Assembly: GCA_002633025.1 (NCBI GenBank)
Contig: NMRB01000807.1
Span: 195,200 to 259,199 of the forward strand
Direction: 5' to 3'
From: Notospermus geniculatus
Lineage: Eukaryota; Nemertea; Pilidiophora; Heteronemertea; Lineidae
Length of the DNA: 64,000 nucleotides
Below are positions 1 through 11,300 of this stretch, piece by piece. The translations under genes and the position numbers were made by a program. The notes beneath the pieces are model-generated. The model was given only the letters and a program-made list of their open reading frames with translations, was not told where the DNA came from and ran no database searches. Each line of letters starts with the position of its first letter. Position 1 is the first letter of the stretch.

Positions 1-221
1 GTGGTCGTAGTCGTAGGGGGAGTAGCTGAAATGTAGGTTAAGTAAATTAAGTAAATGTTACAACAACCTTTTGCAGCAAATACGAAAATACGAACAACAT
101 AAAGAAAGTCATTGTAGTCAAATATGTCCGTTAATGGTTACGATAGTCTTACTTAATGGGAAACTAAGCCTTTCTCAAACTGTCGGATCACCAGTAATAC
201 AATACTGACGTGCATGTACCG

Positions 222-3034
222 CTAAAGTATTTGAGAGTTTTCGCAAAGACCCAGAAACAGCAACGCAAATCCCAGTCCATTGTTCGATGCCAGGAAGAGA
301 GCACCGAACCAAAGACGGACGTTCACGTTGATAATTCGGGGGCCTTGCGAAAACTCTCGACCCGGCCAGATGCCTGAGCAGTGGCTGAAACCAGTTTCCA
401 AACCGCTTTCCCATTCGTCGCAGTACGTACGGAGGATGTTGTCTTTCGCACAGATGAATCCATATTTCTTTGCTCGAATTGTGTCATACAGACCAACGGC
501 CTTTCCATTATGGTAGATAAGCCTTGCAACGTCAGCCCCCTTCGGCTTCCCATCGATCTTAGCACCTTGAGTCGGCGCATAGTCAGCTTTTGATTTATCT
601 GTCCAGGCCCATGTCTTCTTGCCGTGGTTTAGAATAACACCAATCCAAGCTTCTATGGTTCCTTTGGTGCTGAAAGGTTACAAGTACAAGTATGTTTAAT
701 TCCCGAGTTTTACCATACATAGATCTACCAATAGGAGCCGTCAGCCTCTGGTGACCCTAGCCCACTGCCTCAATAGGTGTCATTAGTGGTTAAAACTATT
801 GAGATGAAACTGACTTCCCGGTCCTGATGAATCTCCCAGACAAAAGGCGTCTATTGAAAAGCACCAAAAATATTTTTGAGAGGACCTGGTTTCAATGTGC
901 TACCTCGTAGGACGCATTCATGGTTGATTGAGCACCAATGAGGAAAATTTTAGGCCAATCAGGAGAATGAGAAAATTAACATTATGTAAAGTATGAAGAA
1001 GTCATTTGCTCTGACGTAAGTACGACTTTCTATAGCCGTGGTACATAGAAATCCCCGGGTTTTTTGACACCCGGGTCGAGCCCGGCTGTGAAAAATCCCT
1101 CCTGATGAGGCCCGGTGCCGGTCAAGACTACTCAAATTTTGTGACGGGGACCTAAATTAAGCCCTCCAAAAACCGTTCGAGCTAGGAGGGGATTATTACA
1201 CCGCCTTTTTAACAGGTGTGGACAGAAAAAAACCCGGGTTCGACACGGGTTTTTTATGTAGTGTAAGAAGGGCTTATGCCACCGTGCATGATTGCCTGCT
1301 ATGCTGTTGAGGCAAAGGACGGGTAATGCCGAAACGTTGGTTGTAACGTGTGTTTCATGTTCGATGTAATGGTATATGATTGCGGAAAGAGATTGTTGTT
1401 CGTATATTATACTTACTAGATCATACTCAACAACATTTTGAACTCAGCCGCAGAATGAATACTGGCGAGATGGCCTCCTTTCTTGACGCAGTACTCTTCA
1501 GCTGCAGTAAAGGTCGTTGCTTTTGGGTAGTACTTGTAACATTTTCGATGCCATTTTTGCCAACCGCCTCGACAGTCTGAAATCAACAAAAATTTACTGA
1601 AATTAAAACAACGCCCTCGGTTTCACTCTCTCAAAATTTGGTGATGACCCATGCACCTAGGCCTACATGTCTGGTTATTTCTTTATCCCCGGCAGTTCAA
1701 ATAGCCTTCATGTTTGGTGTATGCTGAGGGGCGATTCGGTCAACTTAGTTCGGGTGCAGGTGTAACTTTTTTCAGTGTGGCCATTTTTCTGTGTGATTCC
1801 CATTGTTCGGAACACACTGGGAAACGGACTCATTGTTTCTCTGTGTGTCGCTCATTGTCAAGTCGCCGCTTATTCCGTCAATCTAGTGTAATATGACACT
1901 GGCACACGGGCCTCACTGAAAAACTTTACACATAATCTGCTTGTACAAGGTTAGCCGGGTGAAAACGGCACAGCCAGTTTTGACGTATGGCTCCATGCAG
2001 CTGTGAAAATTGGCCGATCTTGAAGACATCTCGAACTATTCCGTATAGCCGACTAGTCAATGATCTTTGGAGTAAAATAAAGTTGAAAGCGAGTCATATG
2101 GTGACCGATTGTCTTTAACTCTTTGGTTGTGGGCCTACTGATGCCGCAGGAATAAGGACGCCTTACCTGAAGCCTCCATCTTGCATATGTAAGACAATTT
2201 CTTGGACGATGACTCCGGTTTCACCCATGGTTTCCTCACTCTATAGAAACGTGCCAATTTAGCTGCTTCGAAATGTGACGATTTCTTTCTTCCCCAACGA
2301 TTATACTTCGCCCACGTCCTCCCGAGAACGCCGTGTATATTTGGCCGATACTTATTGACAGAGCGATCCGTCCAGATCATTTTCGGTGGTTTTTTGGATT
2401 CGTCTAAGAGAAGTCCAACCCACGCAGACGTTAACGATCGTTTGTAGTTATATCTGCTGTGAATCTTAACTTTGGTTTTCCTGAAACGTAAAATCGACTC
2501 TAAAGCAGGGTGTTTTCAGTAGAGATCGAGGTTTGGGTAATCAATCCACTCTTCGAGGACACTTTTTGCGAGATAAGTGAAGCGAATTTTAAGAAACCGA
2601 TAACATTCTCAATCATATACGCTGATGAGAGGTGATAAAGCCTCACTTACTTCATCAGTTCAACCAGATATTCCTCTTCTTTCTCGCTGGTTATGCTTGC
2701 CAAGTGACCGCCCTCAAGAAAGCACGCCGATTCCGCCTCTTTGAAGTTTTTTCCCGTTGTGAATATCCTGTAACAGTGCCCACCCCTTCGGGACCATTCC
2801 GAATTCTTGCAGACTGAAGGGCAGAGCAAGAATATGACAATTACCAGAAGCGTGATTATCAAGATACAACAATCAATATAAAGCAAGGCGGGGCGGAGAA
2901 AGGAAAAGGGAAACACGGTTATGATGTTGATTACCTCGTGTGTCAGGAGGTGGCTTCGGCTTCTTTTTCGCCCAAAACGCAGACGATTGAACAGCCAGGA
3001 ATGCCAATACGAAACACACCAAAGTTACCTTCAT
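222..3034 (-). CDS. Secreted protein with two C-type lectin-like domains (5 exons)
   Basis: Coding exons in transcript order are 3034-2935, 2813-2651, 2480-2167, 1576-1417 and 669-222. All junctions are GT-AG and phases agree (1, 2, 1, 2), giving 1185 bases, 394 residues plus TAG. Residues 1-20 (MKVTLVCFVLAFLAVQSSAF) are a clear signal peptide, followed by a short Lys/Pro linker. CTLD1 (about 35-187) has HCYRIF, AESAC, GGHLASI, WVGLLLD, WTDRS and YIC. CTLD2 (from about 194) has KCYKYY, GGHLASI, WIGVILN, WAWTDKS and YGFIC. Both keep the fold-defining residues but lack EPN/QPD and WND sugar/calcium motifs and the loop cysteine pair, so calcium-dependent sugar binding is unlikely. A Cys-containing tail and a hydrophobic C-terminus follow. 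A TATA-like CTTATAGC lies about 60 bases upstream of the start. No polyadenylation signal is visible before the window edge, so a further exon is possible. Probable role: extracellular recognition or structure; ligand unknown. Confidence 0.9.
1035..1273. mobile_element. MITE, family 1 copy (intron 4 of the lectin-like gene)
   Basis: The left end GCCGTGGTACATAGAAATCC follows a TA, and the right end has the reverse complement of TTACACTACATAAAAAACCC. The same ends and the CCCGGG/CACGGG-rich interior occur at 35636-36019 and, in part, at 19751-20219. No coding capacity, so it is a non-autonomous DNA transposon. It lies wholly inside an intron of the lectin-like gene. Confidence 0.7.
1758..1932. 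mobile_element. MITE-like inverted-repeat element
   Basis: Imperfect terminal inverted repeats of about 25 bases: GTGTAACTTTTTTCAGTGTG at the left and, reverse-complemented, TGTAAAGTTTTTCAGTGAGG at the right. No ORF of interest. It lies in intron 3 of the lectin-like gene. Superfamily unknown. Confidence 0.5.
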
Positions 3035-5361
3035 TGTGACTTCGAAACGTGAACAAAACTAATATGACATTCACGGCACCACCGAAGCTATAAGAGCGAC
3101 CGTCCTGGGTAAATTGAATTACAAAGTGAGTTTTGTAAGCAAATGTGATGGTTACTAAGCTATGCCTGGGGCGAATAGGACAACCAGATATCGTATTATG
3201 ATAAGGAAGGTATACGAATCAACGATAATGGCATAATGATTTCTCAAATTGAAAATACCACTTTTTCACTCAATTTTTATCACTCAAATGTATACCACAA
3301 CAATGTTACTTTTTTCAGTTGCGTGTCATGTACATGTGTAGTTATATATCTGATCGTCAACTTCATATTAACTCACTCTGTCACCTACATGTCACCTGGT
3401 CTCTCCAACTGAAAAGTGCCTGACGTAAGCTTCTGGAAGTTGACTTCATTTCGTGTGTCAATTTTTGTGCTTTCTCGTTCTTTGGATACATGTATGTAAC
3501 GATTTGTTATTCTTGACCTCCTTTATATACCATGAATCTTTTAGATTTTTTGAGTGAGTAAATGCACATGAACTCTGACTTGTAGTCGAGATTCTTACAT
3601 ATTCCCTGCAGCAGGCCTTGTTCATATTTAAAAATTCTACCGAGATAAGACGTAAATGGAGGTGAACTCTTGGTACATTATTAGCAAAGGAAATAAGATA
3701 AAAATATGAACAAATACATATCCCCCAGCCATTGACGCACGCTTTTTGTTCATGTATATTAATTTATTCATCTTTTCTTTTTAATAGCATCGTACTTATA
3801 CAGTAGAGAACATTGAGCTCAGTTATGAATGATGGTGAAGACCTTATCAGGTGAGAGACAAACCTTAAAGGTGAAAGAGGCAATCAATTGCTTTCTATCA
3901 TAAGCTGCCATCATTAAACATCAATTCACCTTTTTGACATCATTTTGCTGCTCGCTATTGTACATGCACATGTACCGCTCAACATACATGTACCAGTACT
4001 CTATATGCACATGTCGATACGGCTTCGTCACAAAAGCAATACAGACGGGACTGCTTCCTTCGTACGTTGCGGTTGCCAGGTTACCAATAAACAAGCTAAA
4101 TTGATCTTCTGACTGACAGTGAGTTGTCTGCATAATTTCGATCTTGTGTACGGTATTGCGAAATGTCTTCGAAGAAGTTAGGTATTGCCTTGTAGTACAT
4201 GTAATGAGGTTTTTTATAGGAATGTTTATTTCGGAGATCGCGAAACTGCATGCTACAAAAGCAATTAATTTATTAACAACAAAGAAATGCTGGTTAAAAT
4301 CAGTCAGCTGGAGGAATAATCGCCCAACATCAGCCTGCAAATGTACAAGTCATGTAACACCGTAGAGGAGTAGCGCCATGCGATGCCAAACACAAAAATT
4401 CCCCCAGAAAGTGCCCCCTAGCGGCTATTATGAATTCACAGAATCATGCTCATGTATTTGTCTTCGGAGGGGAGGGGAGTAAATTCCATGCAGATGCACA
4501 ATTAAAACAACGGTCAAATCGAAGTTTATTCGGCAAAAATATTGTACCTGGGCATCTATTCATCGTCTTTAAGGCGAGACTATCATTACTGTCAACAAAA
4601 CGGGTAACCGATAGCTGTGATCAACTGCTGATCAATAGTCAAAGCTGGAGAACTAACGCACGTATTCTCGATTGAAGCCACAAGCGGCAGCAACTGTAAT
4701 GTGTTTATCGACGTACCACACACCTGATTGGCTATTCGATAGCGTTCTCGCAATTGCCGATGAAACATGTTGTATTACGAGATAACGTTGGTTCACGACA
4801 AGCGAGAGCAGGCATATCGTAGCGACGGAGTTGGTATGGTGACGTGATCGGGCGAGTAACATTTTGGCCTCGGTAGCTTCTGCGTGGATATCAGGATAAA
4901 GCTATTGCTGGATTGGATATTCAGGTTGATTCTCGCATCATGGTCACCTGATATGGTCGCACGTGGACACAGCTGAACAGTTGACTATCGTGTACTGTGC
5001 ATTGCCCATACATGATGAACTGGTTGTCGTAACACGAGAAGCTATTCGCAAACTTTCCGTCCTCTGTTTCTGTGCTTGTTCGTCAATGTTCTGTGATATT
5101 GCCAAATTTGGACTGTTTGTGTTGATAATCCTACTGCAACTTAAGTGTTACGCCTAACAAGAGTGAGTACATATCCATGCAAAACAGTGTTTTGTCCGCA
5201 GAGGTATCAACCACCATTTTGTATGACAACTGCTGTACCACATTCTTCGGGATAGATGTAAATATATTCCCTGGGAAATTAATTCTTTTCCCATGGAAAC
5301 TCCAGGTGTTTAAACCGTTACACTTTCTGTGATAGACTGGTATGAAGCTTAACGAGTCCAA
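3035..5361. other. Intergenic spacer, no supported gene
   Basis: Separates the minus-strand lectin-like gene from the plus-strand claudin-like gene, so it must contain both promoters. Open frames here (for example a 139-codon minus-strand frame at 3921-4340) show low-complexity composition and no domain pattern. TACATGTA-type words are frequent. No repeat with clear ends was found. Confidence 0.5.
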
Positions 5362-8300
5362 ATGATGGCACCAACTTTGCTGGTGATTTTCAATGCCATC
5401 TTCTTCTCATTCGCCGGTAGCCTGTTATGGATAGTAGCCATCTGCACCGACCGATGGGACATGGTAACATACAGCCAGAGTACCCTTAGGGACAGTCTGA
5501 GTGACAAAAATTCTACTCCCGGCGACTACTTCCTGAGGAGCTTCGGTGAAGAAGGGTCGGGGTATTCCGAGATTAAGATTCTGCATTACAGTGGGAATTT
5601 GACGGATATACAATACAGATATGCCTATGACACATACGGGGGCATGTGGAAGACGTGTGATTATCTCTCAAGTAAGCTGCCTTCACTTTGTCTTTAAATC
5701 TATCTTGTAGGGCCAATCTTGATTGAAAGGTGCTCTATTTCGAATTGTAAACATTACGGTTTGTTTATTTACATGGTTGATTATAATAGTTATTTTTCCT
5801 CGGACAGGTGGCAGCACCGTGTATACCAAAACATTAATGTTATCTATTTTTATATCTATCTTGGTAAGTATTCTTGTAACTGAAATATATTTATGATTTT
5901 ACGCTCAAAAACAAACAAAAAGTTGTGAAAGGCGAGATTTAATTCGATTTTATCTGCTTTGGTAGTACCAGAAGTTGACAATAGGTGGCACACCGTAATG
6001 TTTACTATTCGAACTAGAGCACCTTTAAATTTCGTCCCTCTTTCCCACTCCGAAAGAAGAACACAGAACATCGGGGGAAAGGCGACAGAGAACTTCTGGC
6101 TATATCCACCAACAGAGGAAATTATACCGATGTTGGAACTAACTGGTCGACGTGAACTAATCACGTCAAGAAGGTAATTACTGGGACTTAATTACTCTAT
6201 TCAATTGGACTAATGAGAAAGAAGACGAATGAGCCTAGTCAAATGAGTGTTCATCTGACGTAGAATGCATTATTTCTCTTGATCGATACTCTACTCTCTC
6301 CTGTGTTTTTATGCAGGGTGAACGTTACTTATGGGGTACATCAACGAATCCAGAAGGCCTGAACGTTTCTTGGGGATGCATGTTATTGCTTATGTACATG
6401 TACATGTATTTTCTGATTTATCGTCTGGAAACCCAAACTTTATGGAGAAACAGGAAGAGTCAGTATCAACGAGAAAGACTGCCCCACATGAGATGGGGCG
6501 GTCTTAATCATCTTCTCGACGTTACATGTACTTAACGGCAACAACCTTCGTCGGCGACAAAAATTGGCCCCAAAGTGGATTCAGAGATCTGGCCAAGCAG
6601 AATCACGGCTACATGTAGTTCACCAGATATTCTATCACCGTCTTCCATTAGAAGTCCCTGCTGATTGAATATGAAAGCTTTTTGCGTAATTGACGCATGG
6701 GAGCGGCATCCCCAAGCGACCAGGTTCTTTGAACACACGGGCGTGACATTTAAATAGTACTACGCTGACCTCATAGTCACATTACGAGCTACTAGCATTA
6801 CAGATGCATAAAATTGCTCTCATTCCCTCCGCGTCCAACCAACAGAAATTGTCCTGCCGTATTATCAGACAAACCTATTGATCAGGTCCGGTCGGAATCG
6901 ATAATGGAAGATTGTGATTACATTGATCAGATGAAGGTGGGGCTTTGCACTACTTCAATAGAGACCTTTCGCACCCGCACGTTTAGGCAACCGACTACAT
7001 TTAGGTCATCAAATGTTGCGGTCTAGTGACGTGTACACAAACGATTATAGAAAACATTATCCGTAGCGACTTCACTACACGTCAGAGAAAAACGATTTGC
7101 AAAAGCAACATATTTTTATCAAAACCCTCATTCCAACGGTGATCGCTATTCTTTGTTATCAGATTTAGAAGGATTCCTTATGCATACCATGTGTAACATT
7201 TTGTATGTTTTTGTTTCGATCATGTTTTATAAAGCTTTTGAGTTGTGAATCAAATCCGTGTAAAAAGGGCAGTTTCCATTGACTGCCGTGCGATCAGTAT
7301 AGGTCTTTCGCAATTGAACGGTTNACACGTGGGAAATGGGCTTAAAAATTGGACACGGATTCCGTGTCCAATTTTTAAGCCCATTTCTCACGTGTTATCT
7401 GGGTACAAAGTACCCAATATGGTCTTTGCTGATAATATTCATGGTGAAAAACGCCATGGGTCCGGAAGACCCAAAGTAGAACCCATTGCCATGAAGTATT
7501 TTTGACAGTAGTCCGTCTTCCTCGCAGTGAGTTTGCTGTACCCATGTTAGTTCCTGTACCCGGGCTTGCACCCACGGTAGAGGACAATTTTTACAGAGTG
7601 TGGTAATGCTTCATAAACATGTTCTTGAAACCGTCATACACGCAGTTTATGCTGTATACTAGTATTTTCCAATACCTGAACACTGGCCTTTTCGGAAACC
7701 GTTGGTACTCTGACATTTTCATTAATGACAGCCTAGACACTAAAATACTACATTGATTTATCAACAAATGTATCGTTATACATTAGTTAGTTGTTTGTTC
7801 GCTGCACTGATGAATGAAGATTGATGACTCTGATTGGCTATTACTACCTCCCATGGAACAGTGGCATTCATAATTATTCACAACAGCATTTGGTAACATT
7901 TTGATACAAATGCACGAGGGAACGTGATTGGTCATCTCATGATGTGGTAAAACGGCTTGATCTATAAAATCTGTTAACAAAAGCACGTCTCAACGCCGTT
8001 TCATCTTCCAGCAGGACATATTGAATGAATAACAAGCTTTGGACATATAGACCTTCCCAACAAAGATGGCGGTCTAACAGTTCTTACCATATGACGTCAG
8101 GGTTCACATTCATATAAAACATACTTACATGTAAGTCAAGGTGTGACACTTACATGTATCTTTTGTGTTCAACAAAGGATAAGCACACTTAGATTTGAGT
8201 ACTTTTATGAATATGGGCCCCGAGCTCAGATCCATGGCCGCTGGCACAAGAAGTTTAGGGAATAAAATACATGTAATGTGATTGTCTGAGTGGACGCTTT

Positions 8301-11300
8301 TGGTAGTGTTCTTGGCAAGGCGTCAGGTGGAAGAACTAGTAGGCCACCATCTTCGTTGGAAGAGTCTATATGGCTGTTAGTGAAAAGAGAGGGCTTGTTG
8401 GCGTACAGCGTGAATGCCGATTCGGACCTTCAGCCATGCCATCGTGTACTAGTAATTTCATTTTTCCCGTATAGGCCTGTTTTCAAGAGTATCAATTCAA
8501 CTGGTCATTTTATGTCGATATTTCCAATTACATGTATTTCGGTTTTCGATTCTCATTTCATATAGCTCATTTCATTTCGTTGATAGCTATATAAACATAA
8601 AGAAAAATAACCTTTTAGAAAGCAATATTTCATCGTGTATCTGCATCGGTGACTATTGGAGACGGAATTCCGTGATCATTATCCGATTGAAATGATGGAA
8701 ACATGGAATAATCAATACATCCTAATTGGTTCGGATACATCAATATTCAAAACCCGCCTTATTTATGACTGCTTCCCTCAAATACGTGTACCGATATTAA
8801 AAGACATTATCTGAATTTATCAATTACCATGAGAATTTATTGCTTTCTTCTTCAACATATACAGAACAGTGTGTCCTGGGGTCCGGGGACCGTATTCATA
8901 AAAATTTCGCGGGTTTGTGAATAAGGTCCCTCTCCGACCATTCACTACGAAATATAGATTTTACTGAAGGATTTTTAAACACTGCCCCTACCTCTCGTTT
9001 TCAACTTCTACTTCTGGACCGGTACCCATAAACATTCTTATCTTAAGACCTCTTAAGTCAAGTGTAGTCCACTAAGCTAGGTGAGGTACCGGTACTTAAG
9101 TTAAGACTGCCTTGGAGGTGTCTCAAATATAAGGGTGATTATGAGTGGTCCACACAACTTAAGGAGCATGTATTGAATTCCACTTGTTCGGACCACTTTA
9201 CTTAAGAGTGTGTATCTTCGGTCTGCTTTGACTTAAGTAGTTTTATGAATACAGGTTTATGGCCGGGCATATCAGCTACCTAACACAACTTGAATGCTTT
9301 TTCATGAAAGATACCGCGTGAGATGAATCTGGAGAAACTTCGGTCTTGGAAGTGGACAGAGTGACAACGGCCTCCGTTTTAGAGACTTATCTTGCCCTTT
9401 GGTTAACAATGAATGGTAATGTATTTCAGGTTCCCAGAGAGCCCAGCTACATGAGAATCGAACCTCGTGGCATTCGAAAGGGGAATGCTTCCATTATCTG
9501 ACAGAGTATAAAGAACTAATGAGTAGTTTAAAGAACGAGGCAAAATGGCTTGTCCGTAAGTATAAGCAGGAGGAATGTGTACATGTATGATAGGAACTGC
9601 TACGTGTAGTGCCAGCAGATGACCGTATTCGCAAACGTTGTGACTGTTACATCAACATACTGCAAACAATGGAAGCACCTGCCCATTAAAATAACATAAA
9701 TCAGAAGGAAGACAGATCCCAAGAATGGCCATTGTCAGGCATGTTGTAGTTTGAAGATTTGATATTTGATATTTATTCAGACCAACACAATGAACAAAAA
9801 TGGATACAACGAGTAGAAAAAAGAAATATCATGGTCTGGGACACAACCAAGATCAAAGGTAGATCGGTAACGGTTGTACCCCATGACAAGATGAATGAAG
9901 CAGAACGAATTGAATGGAGTACATTAAAGCGGGTGATCCACTGTTGCGATTTTGGCTTGAGACGGGGTTGCGTTCCCTTGCGGTTACCTATGGCAATCGG
10001 AAGTCCTTATATTATAAGGTAACCGCAAGGGAACGCAATCCCGTCTCAAGCCAAAATCGCAACAGTGGATCACCCGCTTAAGCGACATGGCTTTGACTGT
10101 GTGCACAAGCATTGCACATTCAAGATAACATGAAAAACGAAAATTCATTAGCTCAGCTGCGTACATGTATCTATATTATAATACGCTAAGCCGGAATTTT
10201 GTCCGGCGCCGCACTGCGTCTGTGATGCTTCCATTCGGCTCAGATTTGGTAGGTGATTTCCTCTTGATATGTATTTGTGCACAGTGAAGCGATTTTTCCG
10301 TTAAAACTTCGCAGAATTATGTTTTAACGGGGTTTTGGTCGTTACCAAGGATTTGAGAGTTTAATATGACGTCACGATAACTATGACGTCATACGTGTAG
10401 GATGACGTCACGCTGAGGAGTCCGTGCAGACGATGTGCTGCGAGGCAGACGATCGAGGTGTTTACGTCATCGACCAAAGACCGACGTTACGTAACATCAA
10501 CAAAGTTAGCGATACACTCTTAACACAAAAACCAATCCTACACTCAACTGCCTTTTCAAACCCGTGATTTTCACGGGTTACGGCTAGTCTATATTATAAT
10601 ACGCTAAGCCGGAATTTTGTCCGGCGCCGCACTCCGTCTGTGATGCTTCGATTCGGCTCAGATTTGGCAGGTGATTTCCTCTTGATATGTATTTGTGCAT
10701 AGTGAAGCGATTTTTCCATTAAAACTTCGCAGAATTATGTTTTAACGGGTTTTTGGTCGTTACCAAGGATTTGAGTGTTTAATATGACGTCACGATAACT
10801 ATGACGTCATACATGTAAGATGACGTCACGCTGAGGAGTCCGTGCAGACGATGTGCTGCGAGGCAGACGATCGAGGTGTTTACGTCATCGACCAAAGACC
10901 GACGTTACGTAACATCAACAAAGTCAGCGATACACTCTTAAAGGGCTCCGCACACTAGCGACTAAATTGAGGCGACCAGCGAGGCGACTGTCGACTACGA
11001 CGTCGCAGGCGATAATCGCCTGTGAAGTCGCTGAGCTATGTCGCACGCGACAATTTCCTAGGACGATCCGCAAAGGGGCGACTATTTTGCTGCAGACGGT
11101 CGCAGTAGCAGTGGACTGGGCCAAGCGACCAAAAGTTCAACATGTTGAACTTTCGGTCGCTTGGTTGCCGCCGTCTTGCATTGTCCTTTTGTCCACTATT
11201 TCCGACGGTAAAACTGGCCAATCAGGAAACGTTCCACCGGTCACTTGACAACGTGCACGTGCTCAACACGCACAGGTCTTTCTTGGTCGCTGATGTAGTC

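Noticed and set aside
2647-2916. Reading the second lectin-gene exon as starting with a membrane anchor (continuing upstream from 2813)
   Set aside because: The hydrophobic stretch is the intron: a strong acceptor ends at 2814, and the signal-peptide exon at 2935-3034 joins in phase.
3921-4340. 139-codon minus-strand open frame
   Set aside because: Composition dominated by translated TACATG words, no domain pattern, no splice or promoter context.
9017-9256. CTTAAG-rich segment with TACCCATAAA and TTTATGAATACAGG edges as a MITE
   Set aside because: Inverted ends match too poorly to fix boundaries.
9440-9520. Minus-strand tRNA-like sequence with GAGGTTCGATTCTC
   Set aside because: A B-box-like motif is present but no A box, acceptor stem or full cloverleaf can be formed.
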